64,000 bases of DNA from Patagioenas fasciata (taxonomy: Eukaryota; Chordata; Aves; Columbiformes; Columbidae), in NCBI RefSeq assembly GCF_037038585.1, contig NC_092541.1:2229445-2293444 (forward strand). Reading direction: 5' to 3'. Shown here in pieces: positions 1 through 13,345 of this stretch (positions are counted from its first letter, which is position 1; every line of letters begins with the position of its first letter). Both the position numbers and the translations under genes were made by a program. A model generated the notes under the pieces. The model had not been told where the DNA came from. It saw nothing but the letters and a program-made list of their open reading frames with translations, and did no database searches.

Positions 1-186
1 TTTTGTAGAACAGGATTTGAGCTGCTTCTCCTTTCACTCAAAGAAAGATCAACATAGCACACACTTAGACCATTAATTGCATTAATCAGGATAAGAGACA
101 AAACCCCCCAACCCCTTAAGTTTGAGTTAAACCTTTTGAATGCTGCGCTGTCACTTTGGGGCTGTTTAACGGGGCTGTTTCTGCAG

Positions 187-3100
187 GGCCGCGTCGTCGA
201 GAACATTTCCAAGCGCTGCGGGGGTTTCCTGCGGAAGCTGAGCCTGCGCGGCTGCCTGGGAGTGGGAGACAACGCCTTGAGGTAGCGCGGCGGCTCCTTC
301 CTGCTCTAAACCTGGCTTAAAGAACCGCGGCGGCTCCTTCCTGCTCTAAACCTGGCTTAAAGAACCGCGGCGGCTCCTTCCTGCTCTAAACCTGGCTTAA
401 AGAACCGCGGCGGCTCCTTCATGCTCTAAGCCTGGCTTAAAGAACCGTTCCGTTCCTCCAGCGACACTGTGAAACTGCAATCTGTAGCCTGTCTAACTTA
501 AAACACTGAGAACCAGTAACATAGGAGCCTTTTTAATTTACCAGTAGCCGTTTTTCTTGATTCTTATTAAAGTAATGCCAGCTGCTACTCCAGGCTGAGC
601 AGCAATTGGTGCTGAACTACAAACTTTTGCCCTCAGGCTGCGAAATCCCAAGGCAACACACGTTATTTATTTTCTTTATTTACTTATTTATTTTGAGACT
701 ATTTAGTCACATTGTACCCGCCGCGTTCTGCTTAAAACAAACCCTCTAAACCACCTGGAATCCTGTTGCCTGCAAAATACGACGTTTTCCCTTTGCTTTA
801 ACGCAGGACGTTTGCACAGAACTGCAGGAATATCGAAGTGTTGAACCTAAATGGCTGTACCAAGATCACAGACGCGTGAGTCCCGTTCTCATCTGCTTGC
901 CCTGTCGTCCCCTTTGCTGCACGTACCACGTTATATTTGCTGTCTCCTTTGGAAGGGACAGCCGCCTTGTGCGTGCGGCGGATAACACAATGCAAAACGT
1001 TTATAACCTTTAATGTTTCGTGTCTCTTCTCTCGCAGGACGTGTACCAGCCTCAGTAAGTTCTGCTCGAAGCTCCGGCACCTCGATTTGGCTTCCTGCAC
1101 CTCCATAACCAACCTGTCGCTGAAGGCACTGAGGTAGGAGCCAAACCCAGCGAGGTTCGATTCACCGCAGCGTGAGCCACCCTTGACCTTGTTTGTATCA
1201 GTGCCAGTGCTTATTCAGTAAAAGAATCATATTCTATTAAAGCCTTGGAGGAGGGATTTTGGGAAGAGAAAATCCTTACTCCATCTTTTTAAACTGCTCA
1301 TTCACTAACAGTCAGTTTTGTTGTAAAAGTACCATCGCACGCTTAGCGATTGTTCCGTAGTGGGAAGGTGAACACCGGCATGTGACCGTTTGTCTTTTTA
1401 AACTGCTTAGGAGACATAGAACTGCTTAAATCCGCTAAGTGGAATTGCCAAGTAATCTAGAAAAGGAAGGGACAGACAGACATTGGTGGGAAGATGTTGG
1501 GACAGAGAAAAGGAGGCAAAAAATTCACTGAAGGTAACAATAGAAGTCGAGCTATTTAAAAAAACCCAAACTACAAGTAATATGCCAGTGGAATGAAAGA
1601 ACACAGAGGGAAGCTGTATCATGGGAAAGATACTGGAGGGTGAATCCGGACACCAGAAGAAAACACAGATTTGAAAGAGCAAATTGATGTTTAAATGATT
1701 TTAGTAGCTGCATTCAAATACTTTGAGCCTGTTTCTTCCCTTCCGTTGAGGGTCTTCATCCTTGTCTCTATTCCACGTGGTCAGATTAGTGCTGCAGCTA
1801 CCTTAAATACACGATAGCGTGTATACTATATCTCAATTGTAAATTACGCTTGAGTGTTACTCCATTTACAAATGCAAAGTTACACCTGGAGAGATAGAAG
1901 CAGCATGGCAGGAATCAACCCTATTTTGGGTTTTATTGAGGTCAGTTTGGTTGTATTGAGAACTCAAGAGCCCGTGGTGTCCGCCCATGGCTGGGAGGTG
2001 TCCAAAATGGGATACATTTATTGTCTTTTACCCCACTAATACCCCATTTTAGAGCTCCTGATGCTGCCTTTGGAGAGCTCTTCATTTCTGGAGAGGATGT
2101 TTGATGAGTGTTCCCGGGGGGGTGTGGGTTGAACATCTGCGCTCGCGTGGGTCCCACAAACGGGCATTTCCCAGATCCTGCCTTGAAGCAGCAGCATTTC
2201 TTGCCAAAACCAACCCTGTTGCCACGTGCTTTTCCTTTCCATCCGAAGCGAGGGGTGTCCACTGCTGGAACAGCTGAACATCTCCTGGTGCGACCAAGTG
2301 ACCAAGGACGGCGTCCAGGCCCTGGTGCGGGGCTGCGGGGGACTGCGAGCGCTGTTCCTGAAGGGCTGCACGCAGGTACGGTTCCTGTAAATCACAGCAG
2401 CTGCCTCCTTGCTGCCACAATGCTCAAGCATCGTAGATTTTTCTCTTTCCAGAAACGTTACTGAAATTACTCTGCCTGTTGGAGATTAACCGCTCTCATT
2501 GAAATTCTTTAATAGCTTTGAGCTCACTACGAATAGCGGCACAGCGAACACATTGCGTATCTGGCTGTAGAATCATTCTTCTTTCGCCCCGTGGAGAACA
2601 CGTTGAGCAAACTTCTTTAAAGAGGAGATAACTTTGCTATTCACGGGCGGCCCCATCCAGCTCTGAAGGCTCAGAGGATTTTAGGAAGCGTGACAGCGCT
2701 TTGGTTTGCTCTGGCAATAGAATTTCTGTATCGCTTGGTCAAAGGGAATCGGTGGATGTGAAAAGCCGCCTCTGCAGTTGATCAGGAACACGGTGCTGCT
2801 CCCTCACATCTCTCATGCGGCTCCTAAGCTATGCCGGTGGATTTGAAGCGGCTGCAGAGGTCGTGCTAACACTGGTGTGCACGGGCAAGCCCAACCCTAA
2901 GCGCTATAGTCAGTACATTTCTTCTAAATTTATATACAGTTGGATTTTTGATATATGAGATGAGCATACACGGCTGTAAAAACAACTCGGTCAAAGCTAT
3001 AATCTCAACCTATTTTGAGAATTCAGGTCACGCGAACAGCTTGAGTTTCTAGGAATTTATGGAGTCGTGAGTAATATTGATGGCAATACATCCCTGTCAT

Positions 3101-6100
3101 CAATTACTTGCCATCTGTTCTTATAGATTTATGAATAACAGGCTTTTTCAACAGCAGAAAGCAACCTGGATGTGTTTATGCTCCTCACATTGAAATAAGA
3201 CTCTTTTTTTAGTTCTAGTAATAAAGATGGTTTTACTTACAGGTCCTCACTAGTGAAGCATTTCCTTAAATCCTCTAAACAGCTTCTGATTTCACTACTT
3301 GCTCTGTGAATTGCACGTGTTTGATCAGATCAGCTTTGCTCTAACTCAGTGGTGTGGGTCTTTGAACTCTGATCCTGATGGTAAAGAACAGGCACGTAGT
3401 TATTGCTGTGAATATTGAATCTGCGGTGCGCTGCCCTCCTCCCCCAAAGGTATCCAAACCACAGGTGCTTTATTGTTCTCAGAGCTTTATTTTGAAGATT
3501 CCTTGAAGTATTAACAGGTCGCTTTGGTCTCTACATTTTTCTTTCCAGCTTGAGGATGAAGCTCTGAAATACATCGGTGCACATTGTCCCGAACTGGTGA
3601 CTTTAAACCTCCAAACGTGCTTAGTAAGTAAAACCCCCTCTGATTTCCCAGCTCAGCCGTCGCGGTGCATTTAGAACCAGCTCTAAGCAGAACCGTGCGC
3701 TCCGTCCCACGAGCATCATCCGTGCGGACAGGCCCAGCCTCGGCTTACGAGACTTTTAAAAGGAATTGATGAAAAGCAGCTTTTTGGGAGCGTTGAATAA
3801 GCCCCCGCGGCAGCGTCGCAGGGATCGCTGTGTCGGGATTGTTCACCTCCCTGCCCACAGGGCTTCCAAACCCCTTTGCAGGACTGGCTGCAAAAATGCT
3901 TTCCATGTTTATGTGGCGATGGAACCGGGCGGTTCCTCTGGGCTTTTTTAGAACACTGAGCCAAGTGCAGTTTCCCTGCGCAGAAGGACTTTAAACCAGT
4001 TATTCTGCAGTGCCAAAAATGTATATTTGTGCCAAAAAATCAATTGGAATGGGCTCTTTGTACGCACCGTCGTGCAGTGAGGAACCAGACAGGCTCATCC
4101 TTTGCCATGGAATGGGGTGAGGACTTGGGGGGCCTGTCCCACCCCAAGGAGCAGCTTTACCGGTTACTACACTGGCAGGAGACCGGTGTCCATCCCATAG
4201 CAACTTCCAGACCTGCAACTGGGATCTGGGGAAGAAGCAAACAGGCAGAAGAAAACCATTAATTATTAGTAATAAAGTTCTTGATCGCCTTAACTGAAAA
4301 TACACCATTCTGCTGAGTTTCTGTTTCATCTCACTTACTGTTTGCTGTTTTAAAAGCAGCAATCCAGTCCCTAAGTTGGTGCTTTTTGGTAGCACTTGAG
4401 TCTGGCCTCTGAAAATCCAGAACCGAAGAGTTAAGTGAGGCTTAACCTGGTGCCCCAGCAAGCGCAGCCTTTGCCACCTTTTGTCCCTTTTTCCCTTCAC
4501 CCTGCGTTGCTCTTAACCCCTTGGCACCGCCACACTGAGTCTCACCTGTGCAGGGAAACATCTGGAGCAGATGTGCGCGCTGTTGCCCTGCCCCAGATGT
4601 GCGAGCAGAGCAGCGGGTCGACAGGGCTGCCGTGAATTTAGCGTGATCCGAGCTGTTAGCCCGGCTCTCACCACGTGGGTCTGGGGCCTAAAACACCCTA
4701 AATTCTATTTTTAAAAAGCCTTTTTGTGAAAACAACCTGCTGTGCTTTTTTGGGGGTAACTTTTAGGTGCGTTCTGGTCTTGAGTTTAAGCCAAGAAGGT
4801 GTTTCCAAGCCAGGCTTGCACAGGAAGGCAGGATCGAGCCTGCGTGCGGAACCACTTTCCCAATGTTCACACGTCACTCCAACCTGGCTTTTCCTCTTCC
4901 AGCCCCTCTGCTGAAACATTTGCCCACGTTTTTGAGTTGAAAGAAGTGCAACTTGGCCTCTGGGTGCCCGGTTGGGAGTCTGAGAAGGAAAATATGCAGT
5001 GCCTTGCACCTCTGCCTCCGTCGTTATGGCTTGTGATGTTGTTATTGTTTTTCTTGTAGCAAATAACAGATGATGGTCTCATTACAATATGCAGAGGATG
5101 CCACAAGTTGCAATCCTTGTGTGCTTCAGGCTGCTCTAACATTACAGATGCCATCCTGAACGCGCTGGGCCAGAACTGCCCCCGCCTCAGGTGAGTCCTG
5201 AGCAGAGCATCCTGCTCATGTATTCCTGTAATATTTGAGCCATTTTAACCTCTGAAGCTCTTTCTGAGCTTTTTGCCGGGTGTTTGCTGTGGGATGGTGG
5301 CATTTATACCCGAATTTCTGCTTTCTGACGACAAAACCGGTGCTCAAAGAGCTCCGTACCGTGGTGGCAGGAGATTCGCTCCCCTTTGACCCCATTGTGC
5401 TTCTGTTGTTTCATGAACAACAGCTGAGGTTCGGTTGCTTTTGTGTTGAGAACTGAGAACACGTTTAACCAACATTGTTTCCTCGTGGCGTGTGATATTA
5501 ACAGGGTTTTCATGATGATTTTGCAACAGATGCCATTCATTCTGCCTGAAAGAGTGGCCTTCCAGCCACATCTCTGCACATGCTTGCTTGTTATTATTAT
5601 TATTATTATTAAGACTTCTTTATTAGGACAGGTTTCTTCAGGAAGACTTCACTGTCATCCAGAAAATGGGCAGGTGCAGGAAGAAGAGGCAGTTTTATTA
5701 TCTGACACCTGCAGCAGCCTGTGCTAAATGGCGTAAAATACAGGGGGAAAAGAAAACACAGCTGTTTTCTGTGATGATAAACAGAGTTACTGGTGCAAAG
5801 GGCAGCACACAAGAGTGTGGAAACCAGTTGGGAAAGAGGAAGGTAAAACCTGCTTTTAGTTCCAAATGGTTTCCGTGTTTATATCCAGCTGCAGCTTTAC
5901 GGTATTAAACTCCATAGGGTGAAATGCATAATGCACACTAGGAAAATTGGTAACATGGTTATTATCAATTCTTTCTGTGCAGAATATTAGAAGTCGCAAG
6001 GTGTTCCCAGCTGACAGATGTGGGCTTCACCACCCTAGCCAGGGTAAGTGTTGGTATCCCCTTGTTCATCCAATGTCTTTGCTTTCTTTTTGTGATAGAT

Positions 6101-9034
6101 ACAAGCAGCAGCTTCTCTGGTGTGGGTTTCTGTTGTGCTTTCCATGGTGGAGTGGAAGCTGAATGACAAAAATGACCTTCTGTGTAATCTCTGCCATTGT
6201 CCTGACCCGCACATGGAGGAGGATGTGAATCCAAACTGCGTGAAATGTTAAATACTTAAGAGTTATAAACTTCACTGCTTGTTTTGTTAGGTTCGTTCTA
6301 AATTATGTGTTCTATACAACAGACCCTAAGTTAACCTCCTTTACTTTCTATCAATAAAAAACTCCACCTTTAAACGAGTGGAATTGCCGGATTCCCTTGA
6401 TTTGGTGGTGTCTGTAAAGCAGCAGCAAACTCGCTTTCACTCGTGCTGCTTCATGGAGGCAAAACCTTCATTTTGCTTTAATTTACCCGTTTATTGTAGC
6501 TCTGTTTGTATCTGCTGCCTGAACTTTGCACTCAGTTTGTGCCTTTGGTCTTTTGTTTGCTCCTAGAACTGCCACGAGCTGGAAAAGATGGACCTGGAGG
6601 AGTGTGTCCAGGTAGGAGCTGCCCCCCTTGGCTGGGGTTTTGATGTAGCACAGTCACAACGGCGTGAAAAGCTGCTGAAAAACCCAATTTAGAAACCAGA
6701 ACTGGCTTTAGACTCCTGAGCAAGAAGATGCGGTGTATTTGGATGAGAAAAAATACCTGTCTTGTAGTTCGATTTGGTTGTATTTCGTAGTAAATAAGAA
6801 AGCTTTAATAGTAATAGGTGTGTCCTGGAGGTGAGTTGGGATCATGAGAAAGTCTCCCATGTGGCTCACACTGTCTATGTGCCATATAACCCTGGCAATA
6901 TAGCAATATATAGTTGAGTTTACTCAAAATCCCATGAAAAATCTCCGAGAATGGACTTGAAATGGATTCAGATGAAGAGAGTGAAGAGGGTTTTGCTCCC
7001 TGGGAACAGCCTGACCCAGGATTCTGCCCTTCCCGCTGTTTACCGGGCAGCAACTCAGGAGGAAATTACAGCAGTCCAGACGGGAAGTGATTTAAAGTTA
7101 ACCCAAAAGAAAAGGAACAAATTGGGCCGTGTCCTTGGGCTGACTGTGAACAAAGCAGCCCAGGTTCCCTGCGGAACACCTCACATTACAAAGCCATTGT
7201 GTTGAGTCTCTTTCTTCCTGAGGGATAAAGAAGGAACCGTTTGGCAATGCAGCGAGTTCGGAGGGGGATTTGGACCCCTCTGGTCCTGTGAGACAAACAT
7301 TTAGGGGATGTTGTGGTTTGAACAAGTCTGCTCGCTTGCTTTTCTTAATTGTGAGTTGATTTAGTGAGAGCCACTTAAGGAAGTCCAAAAAAACACATCA
7401 ATACCTGTACCTTAGTCCTTTAAGGGCATGAATTGACTTCTATAAGGGACTGGAAGAACCTGCACATCTGGTCACGCAGGAGATGAGTTCCTGCTAAAAA
7501 CTGCAGGTTTTCTTTCATAGTGGGGGAAAGTCCTTGTGCAAAACACCCAGCATGGAAAGGCCTTTTCTCTTTCCTTTTTCCTGCAGATAACAGACAGCAC
7601 GCTAATCCAGCTTTCCATACACTGTCCGCGGCTGCAGGTTCTGGTGAGTATTCCGAGTGAGGCTTCCAGCATCTCTTCTCCAAACAAAGGGATTTTAAGT
7701 CTCTTTGACTTCACAGACACCTTGTGAAGGCTCGGAAGAGTTCAGCCAGAAACCTGACCCTAAGAACCTCTTGTCCCTCCCCTACCGCTTGCATTAATCG
7801 CACACCAGGCTGCCTGAAAAGGAGTTTTAGGACGTGGAATTCTCCCGGTAGCAGCATCTGCATGTCCTGGGCAGAATTTATCCAGAAGCAGGCTGGGTGG
7901 ATGAGCAGCTCGCTGGCTCTGGAAAGCCATGTTGATATCTCTGGGCATTCAGATTTCCTCTCCCCATGTCCCTGTGTGTGCAGCTCCCTTGTTGTCACAT
8001 GAAAACCCATCCCTGGGAGGTGCTGGGGATGCACCAAAGCAGCAGCCTGGTGCTGTCTCCTTGTTTGAGCTTTGCTTCCCCCTCAAGAACCTTTAAGGTG
8101 CATCCCACCTCCAAAAAACCACATTGAGTAGGTGATATTACATTTCTGCTGTTTCTTAGACGCAGTGACAGGGTCCTTCAGATTCTACAAAAGTGCAAGA
8201 TCTGCCCCAAAAAATAAAGCGTGGCAAAGCAGTCAAAACCTATGGAATGTAGAGCGTCCTCTCCCTTGTCCCCGTGTCCCCTGGCAACGTGTTGGCCGCG
8301 GTTTGCCCGTGAGGAGGCGGCCAACTCGCTGTGTTTGGCCGCAGAGTTTGTCCCACTGCGAGCTGATCACGGACGACGGGATCCGGCACTTGGGGAACGG
8401 CGCCTGCGCCCACGACCGCTTGGAAGTGATCGAGCTGGACAACTGCCCCCTGATCACCGACGCCTCCCTGGAGCACCTGAAGAGCTGCCACAGCCTGGAG
8501 AGGATAGAACTGTACGACTGCCAGCAGATCACGCGCGCGGGGATCAAGAGACTCAGGGTAAAGAAAAGAGTGAGAAATTGAAACGCCACTGAGGCTGCGA
8601 CTTGGAAAATCCATCCTGTAGGGAAGAGGGAGGGCTGAGGGTTCGCATTCTTCGTCTGGTGCTCATCCTTGGGCCATCATCTGGGAAATTAACAGCTGTC
8701 CTGCACTTGGAGGGAGGAAAGAACCTCGTTTGTTCTTACTCCTTGTTACTATTTTCTGGTAACAGAAAGAACTTGCACATCCACATTTTGGGTTGAAATG
8801 GCGCTGATGAGCGTAGAGCCCGACTCTAGTTTTTATGTGTTTGTAGTCTGAAGAGCAGCCAAGCCTATTCCACCCCCTCTGCAGTGACCCCTCCTCACTT
8901 TAACCCTATTTTTTTGTCTTTTCCAGACCCATTTACCCAACATCAAAGTCCACGCGTACTTCGCGCCGGTGACCCCCCCTCCGTCGGTCGGGGGCAGCCG
9001 ACAACGCTTCTGCAGATGCTGCATCATCCTATGA
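187..9034 (+). CDS. FBXL20: FBXL20, F-box and leucine-rich repeat protein 20 (3' part, 11 coding exons)
   Basis: Coding exons: 187-281, 807-875, 1038-1133, 2249-2375, 3549-3623, 5060-5190, 5983-6043, 6567-6611, 7587-7643, 8345-8557, 8927-9034 (stop TGA 9032-9034). All have AG/GT borders and join in phase to 358 residues. The mammalian protein is 436 residues, so about 78 N-terminal residues, including the F-box, lie left of the window. What remains is the leucine-rich repeat array, with repeating motifs such as LRKLSLRGC, IEVLNLNGC and LEVIELDNC. Family knowledge: FBXL20 is a substrate adaptor of SCF (SKP1-CUL1-F-box) ubiquitin ligases, close to FBXL2, and has been linked to turnover of synaptic RIM1. 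The C-terminus reads CRCCIIL, a CaaX box (CIIL) fitting geranylgeranylation and membrane attachment. The protein looks almost identical to the mammalian one as I remember it, with a few conservative changes. It is the first plus-strand gene, followed by STAC2. Confidence 0.97.
287..447. repeat. 40-bp tandem repeat, four copies, beside an FBXL20 splice donor
   Basis: A 40-bp unit (start CGGCTCCTTC, end AGAACCGCGG) repeats at about 291, 331, 371 and 411. The first three copies are identical or nearly so and the fourth is diverged. The array begins within ten bases of the donor at 282. Confidence 0.9.
5588..5612. repeat. TTA/ATT microsatellite
   Basis: A run of about eight TTA/ATT triplets in the FBXL20 intron after exon 5060-5190. 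A similar short ATT run lies near 58628-58645. Confidence 0.8.
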
Positions 9035-10805
9035 CACCGGAAGCGATCGTCCTTCGCGAACTGAGTATTTAATTACACTTGTAGAATTACGGCGGACGCC
9101 CGTATCTTCGAGGAAAAGCGATACCAGTGTCATTTGCCAGGGCCAGTGGGCCGGGCCGCGCCGCCGGGCCCCATAGCCCCCCCATAACGTACATACGCAC
9201 CCCCCGCCCGGCCCAGCGCACCGGTGAACTCTGCGGCGCGGGACCTGGAGCCGGCTTGGCTTTTCTTTTCTGTTTCTGTAGGTGGATTGGTATAATTCTG
9301 AACCATTCCTACTGGGCATGCTCAGATGAAATCCTTGCGGTAAGGAGTCGGGGGGGGATTGCAAACCCAGATTGACTGTTGCTGCTGTTGAGGTTGGAAT
9401 GAGAACTGACCCCTCCGGCACGGGGAGGGGGCGAGGGAAGGAACGTGCTTTAACCCTGCATCTGTTGTCCAGAAGAAAAAAAATACTATGAAAATCCCAA
9501 CAAGTTTTGTGTCCATTTGTCAGTGAGGGGATGGAACAGCAGCTGTTGCCAGATGTGATTTCCTTGCGCTTCTCTGCGCTCCCCGCTGAGCACGCTCCCT
9601 TTCAACATTCACCTCTGTGCTCCGTACCATCCAGCTCAGAACCTCCCTGAGATCGTTGTGATCCAGCTTTGAAAATCTGCGATGTCAGGGTCTTATTGTT
9701 TTCACCCTTCCTACATCGTGCTTTGTTTTACCGGTTTCTAATTGAGATTTACCAAACAAGTTACAAATTGATAACTTAAAAAGGACAAAAACCACCCACA
9801 CTTCTTACCAAGAGCTCGTAACGTGTTTTGGAGATGAGCTCCACTCCATGCTCAGCTCTCGCTGCTCCTTGGCCTTTTTATCAAGCGAGGGGGCGTCCGG
9901 ATTTATTACGCATTTCAGGTTTTATCCCAGCGACATAACTCTTGATATAGGGCAATAGTTACAGTCTGTGTTCGAGTGGCTCTGAGTTCCCTCCTCGTTC
10001 TGTCCTTTCCTTCTGCCCCCAAGAAAAAGCAAAGTCGAGGCTTTTTGCTTGTTGCCCTGATGAAGAAATCCTGGAAATTCGGTCCTATTGTTGCCCGTGG
10101 GGTTTCCATGACTTGCAGATCCGCAGGTAAGTGTCTTGTTCTGGAGAGAAGGATCCGTCCATCGCCGCTCATTTCCAGGCGTTTCAGGCAAAATCACCCA
10201 ATGTGCGAGGAGCACCCGCAGCTCCGTGATCTCCCGGTTCCTCGTGGTGTGAATGGATGGGCAGACGCGAGGGTTTAGTGGAGCAGGAGCGGCTCCACCT
10301 CCAGCAGGTTTGTGCGGAACAGGAGGATTTGGGTGTTGTGATGGTTCCCCGAGAGGGAGGAAGAGGATGGTCCACGGTCCATCCCCCGCTGCCGAAACGC
10401 GGCGTCACCATCGTGCCGGAGGATCTCACCGCGAGGGAAGCGGCTGGTTTAGTGTCCTGGGGGTTGTTTTTCCCCTGCGGGTTCATTTTGAGGACGGGCT
10501 GTTGCTTCCATCTCTCTGAGCTGTTGAGTAAGTCACTCAGTGCCACCCAAACCATCTCCCCATCGTCTCCAGCTTCAATTCCCCCAACCCCTCTGTGCAG
10601 ACACAGTCTGGGGGAACCCAGCGCCGTGTTTGGGAGGATCCTGCCAGCGCTGGTCCCGTTGAGCGCTTTGTAATCCCCTATATTTACGCAAATCCTCAGC
10701 AATGTGGGTTTTCTTTCTCTTCGGTTCCGCCGCTTCATTTGCAGAATTCCTAGCTCTGATTTTCAGGGTGGTTGAAGATAAAGGTGCATCCCAGGGTAAC
10801 AGACC

Positions 10806-11513
10806 TCGCCTCTTCCTCTCCCCTTCCTCTCCCCTTCCCTTTCTTCCTCTCCCTTTCCCTTCCTCTCCCCTTCCCTTCCTTCCTCTCCCCTTCCCTTCCT
10901 CTCCCCTTCCCTTCCTTCCTCTCCCCTTCCTTTCTCTCCCCTTCCCTTCCTTCCTCTCCCCTTCCCTTCCTTCCTCTCCCCTTCCCTTCCTTCCTCTCCC
11001 CTTCCTTTCTCTCCCCTTCCCTTCCTTCCTCTCCCCTTCCCTTCCTTCCTCTCCCCTTCCCTTCCTTCCTCTCCCCTTCCCTTCCTTCCTCTCCCCTTCC
11101 CTTCCTTCCTCTCCCCTTCCCTTCCTTCCTCTCCCCTTCCTTCCTCTCCCCTTCCCTTCCTTCCTCTCCCCTTCCTTCCTCTCCCCTTCCCTTCCTTCCT
11201 CTCCCCTTCCCTTCCTTCCTCTCCCCTTCCTTTCTCTCCCCTTCCCTTCCTTCCTCTCCCCTTCCCTTCCTTCCTCTCCCCTTCCCTTCCTTCCTCTCCC
11301 CTTCCCTTCCTTCCTCTCCCCTTCCCTTCCTTCCTCTCCCCTTCCCTTCCTTCCTCTCCCCTTCCTTCCTCTCCCCTTCCCTTCCTTCCTCTCCCCTTCC
11401 TTCCTCTCCCCTTCCCTTCCTTCCTCTCCCCTTCCCTTCCTTCCTCTCCCCTTCCCTTCCTCTCCCCTTCCCTTCCTTCCTCTCCCCTTCCCTTCCTTCC
11501 TCTCCCCTTCCTC
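10806..11513. repeat. Pure-pyrimidine minisatellite (about 20-bp unit)
   Basis: About 700 bp contain only C and T on the plus strand. The units are permutations of CCTTCCTTCCTCTCCCCTTC, with 15- and 20-bp variants and occasional CTTTCTCTCC variants. Long open frames across it on both strands are artefacts of the repeat. Confidence 0.95.
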
Positions 11514-11618
11514 ATATAGGGTGGCAGCATTAAGACAGCTCCAACCCCTTCAATGTCCTTTTAAGCCAATGATCCATCTTCAAATGGACCCTCCCTTACA
11601 TTTGTATTTATAAACTCC

Positions 11619-11624
11619 AATAAA
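11619..11624 (+). promoter_or_regulatory. Candidate poly(A) signal of FBXL20
   Basis: AATAAA in the context CTCCAATAAACATC, just downstream of the pyrimidine minisatellite. Confidence 0.45.
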
Positions 11625-12887
11625 CATCATTTTCCAAGCTGCGTCTTTCTAGGGAAAGACCTTTGTAGAGGGGAAATAAACCCTTTTGCAGGTGGTTTGA
11701 CACGGGAGTTCGTTTTACACGCGTGTGCCCGTGGGGGTAAGTGATGCAAAACGGGGGCTCCCGCCTTCAATTTTGCTGCATTTTGGCCATTTCCTCACCC
11801 TCACAAACCAGCGCAGAACCTGCCCCCCCCACCCAGGTGCAGAAGGGGCTGGACCCTGTGTCACCACCTCGAAAATCAACGGGTTTGCCATAAACTGGCT
11901 CAGCTTTTGGACTCGAGGAGCAGAAACACGGGAGACACCAGCTGAACGACCAAAACCGAGGCTTTTCTGACCTTCCGACACACAGCAGCACTTTTCACCC
12001 CGATTCTGCGACGCTTCCCGGCGAGGATGAGGATGGGGTGACCGTAACGTGCTGTCACGGCTCTTATTTCAAACAAAAACTTGGACAAATCCCTATTTCT
12101 AAGCATCGCTGTCTTGTTTTGGATTGCACCCCGTTCATGGCTGGCCCATGGCATCGCCGTTCGGGGGGCGGTCGCTGTGACAAGGTTCTCTGCTCCAGCA
12201 TCCATGGGTTGCGCCCCAAAAATGAGGCTCGAAACACCTCATTTCCTAAATAAGGGGTTTGTGGGTGAGGCAGGGGGGGATTTTGGGGTGGATTTTTGCA
12301 TTTTGCTTTGTTTTCTGGCATCCAAAGGAGCCGCCGGGGTCCCTTTGTCCAGCAGAGGAACCCGGTGCTGAGGTCCCTGCACTGCAGCTTGGGGACAAAG
12401 CATTAAGACAAGGGGGAAAAGCCACTTTCTGCATTAATTGGGGACATCGTTGCTGTCACCAGCGCTCCCATACAGAGGGGACCCCACAGCACGGGTGTCA
12501 CCGCTGTCACCTCCTCCGAGCCTTTTCTTCCATCCCCGAAGATGCCACTGGAATCACCTCGATTTCCCAATGGGGTTTTTCCCCCTCTACCCAAACCCCG
12601 AGGGCTCTGTGTCCCCCCAGGGGGTGTGGGGCTGTGTCCCCCAGGTTTGGGGGCAGGAATGAGCGTTTTGGTATTTATAACGCTCTTTTAACACGGGTGG
12701 GCTCACGGTTCGGTCCCACGTACTGGACACGTGGGCTGGAACCTTGTCACGCGCCCCCTCGGTTATATATACATGCAATAGAGCTATAAAATACTATTTT
12801 CATGAGATTGTAATTTCTGCTTTCCTCGGCACCGGGAGGGGGGGATAATAATGCCATTAACTACAAGTAAATGTATATATAAATATA

Positions 12888-13345
12888 TATATAAGTAGGT
12901 AATTGTCCCGTGTGTGTGATGTGCGATCTCCATGGGGACAGTGAGAATCAGCCGTGGAGGAGACACTCAGGACAGGGTTCATGGGACACTCAGGACAGGG
13001 TTCATGGGACACTTGGGACAGGGTTCATGGGACACTTGGGACGAGACTCCGGTTGCTGGGGGGGGGTCGGGGGTGTTTCCTTCTCCCCATCCCACACCCC
13101 CAGCCATGGGCCCATGTCTGTCCGTAAATATATATATATGTATATGTATGTATATATATATATATATATATATATAAGTAGCTAATTGTCCTGTGTGTGT
13201 GATATGTGATCTCCATGGGGACAGCGAGAATTGGCTGTGGAGGGGACACTCGGGATAGGGTTCATGGGACACTCGGGACAAGACTCCGGCTGCTGTGGGG
13301 GGGTCGGGGGTGTTTCCTTCTCCCCATCCCACACCCCCATCCATG
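12888..13345. repeat. Tandem duplication of about 280 bp with internal 24-bp repeats
   Basis: The module starting AATTGTCC, with GTGTGTGTGAT and GATCTCCATGGGGACAG, occurs at about 12900 and again at about 13182. Both copies run on to GGGTGTTTCCTTCTCCCCAT and CCATGGGCCCATGTCTGTCC. The first copy also holds about four units of a 24-bp repeat containing GACAGGGTTCATGGGACACT (12965-13042). Confidence 0.85.
13127..13177. repeat. TA dinucleotide microsatellite
   Basis: A run of alternating TA with a few TG interruptions, at the junction of the two duplicated modules. A shorter, more degenerate AT tract sits at the equivalent place near 12868-12895. Confidence 0.9.

Larger units (their letters stand above)
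9035..11640 (+). other. FBXL20: Probable FBXL20 3'UTR
   Basis: No coding exon is recognisable here. The first canonical plus-strand AATAAA that I can find after the stop is at 11619-11624, with a second at 11675-11680. The whole interval, including the pyrimidine minisatellite, may therefore be transcribed as 3'UTR. Mammalian FBXL20 mRNAs also have long 3'UTRs, as I recall. The 3' end is inferred from the signal alone. Confidence 0.5.

Noticed and set aside
10702-11613. Open frames of about 250-300 codons on both strands, rich in Pro-Leu-Phe-Ser or Gly-Arg-Lys-Glu
   Set aside because: They arise from the pure-pyrimidine minisatellite, which lacks stops in several frames by composition. No start context, domain or splice evidence.
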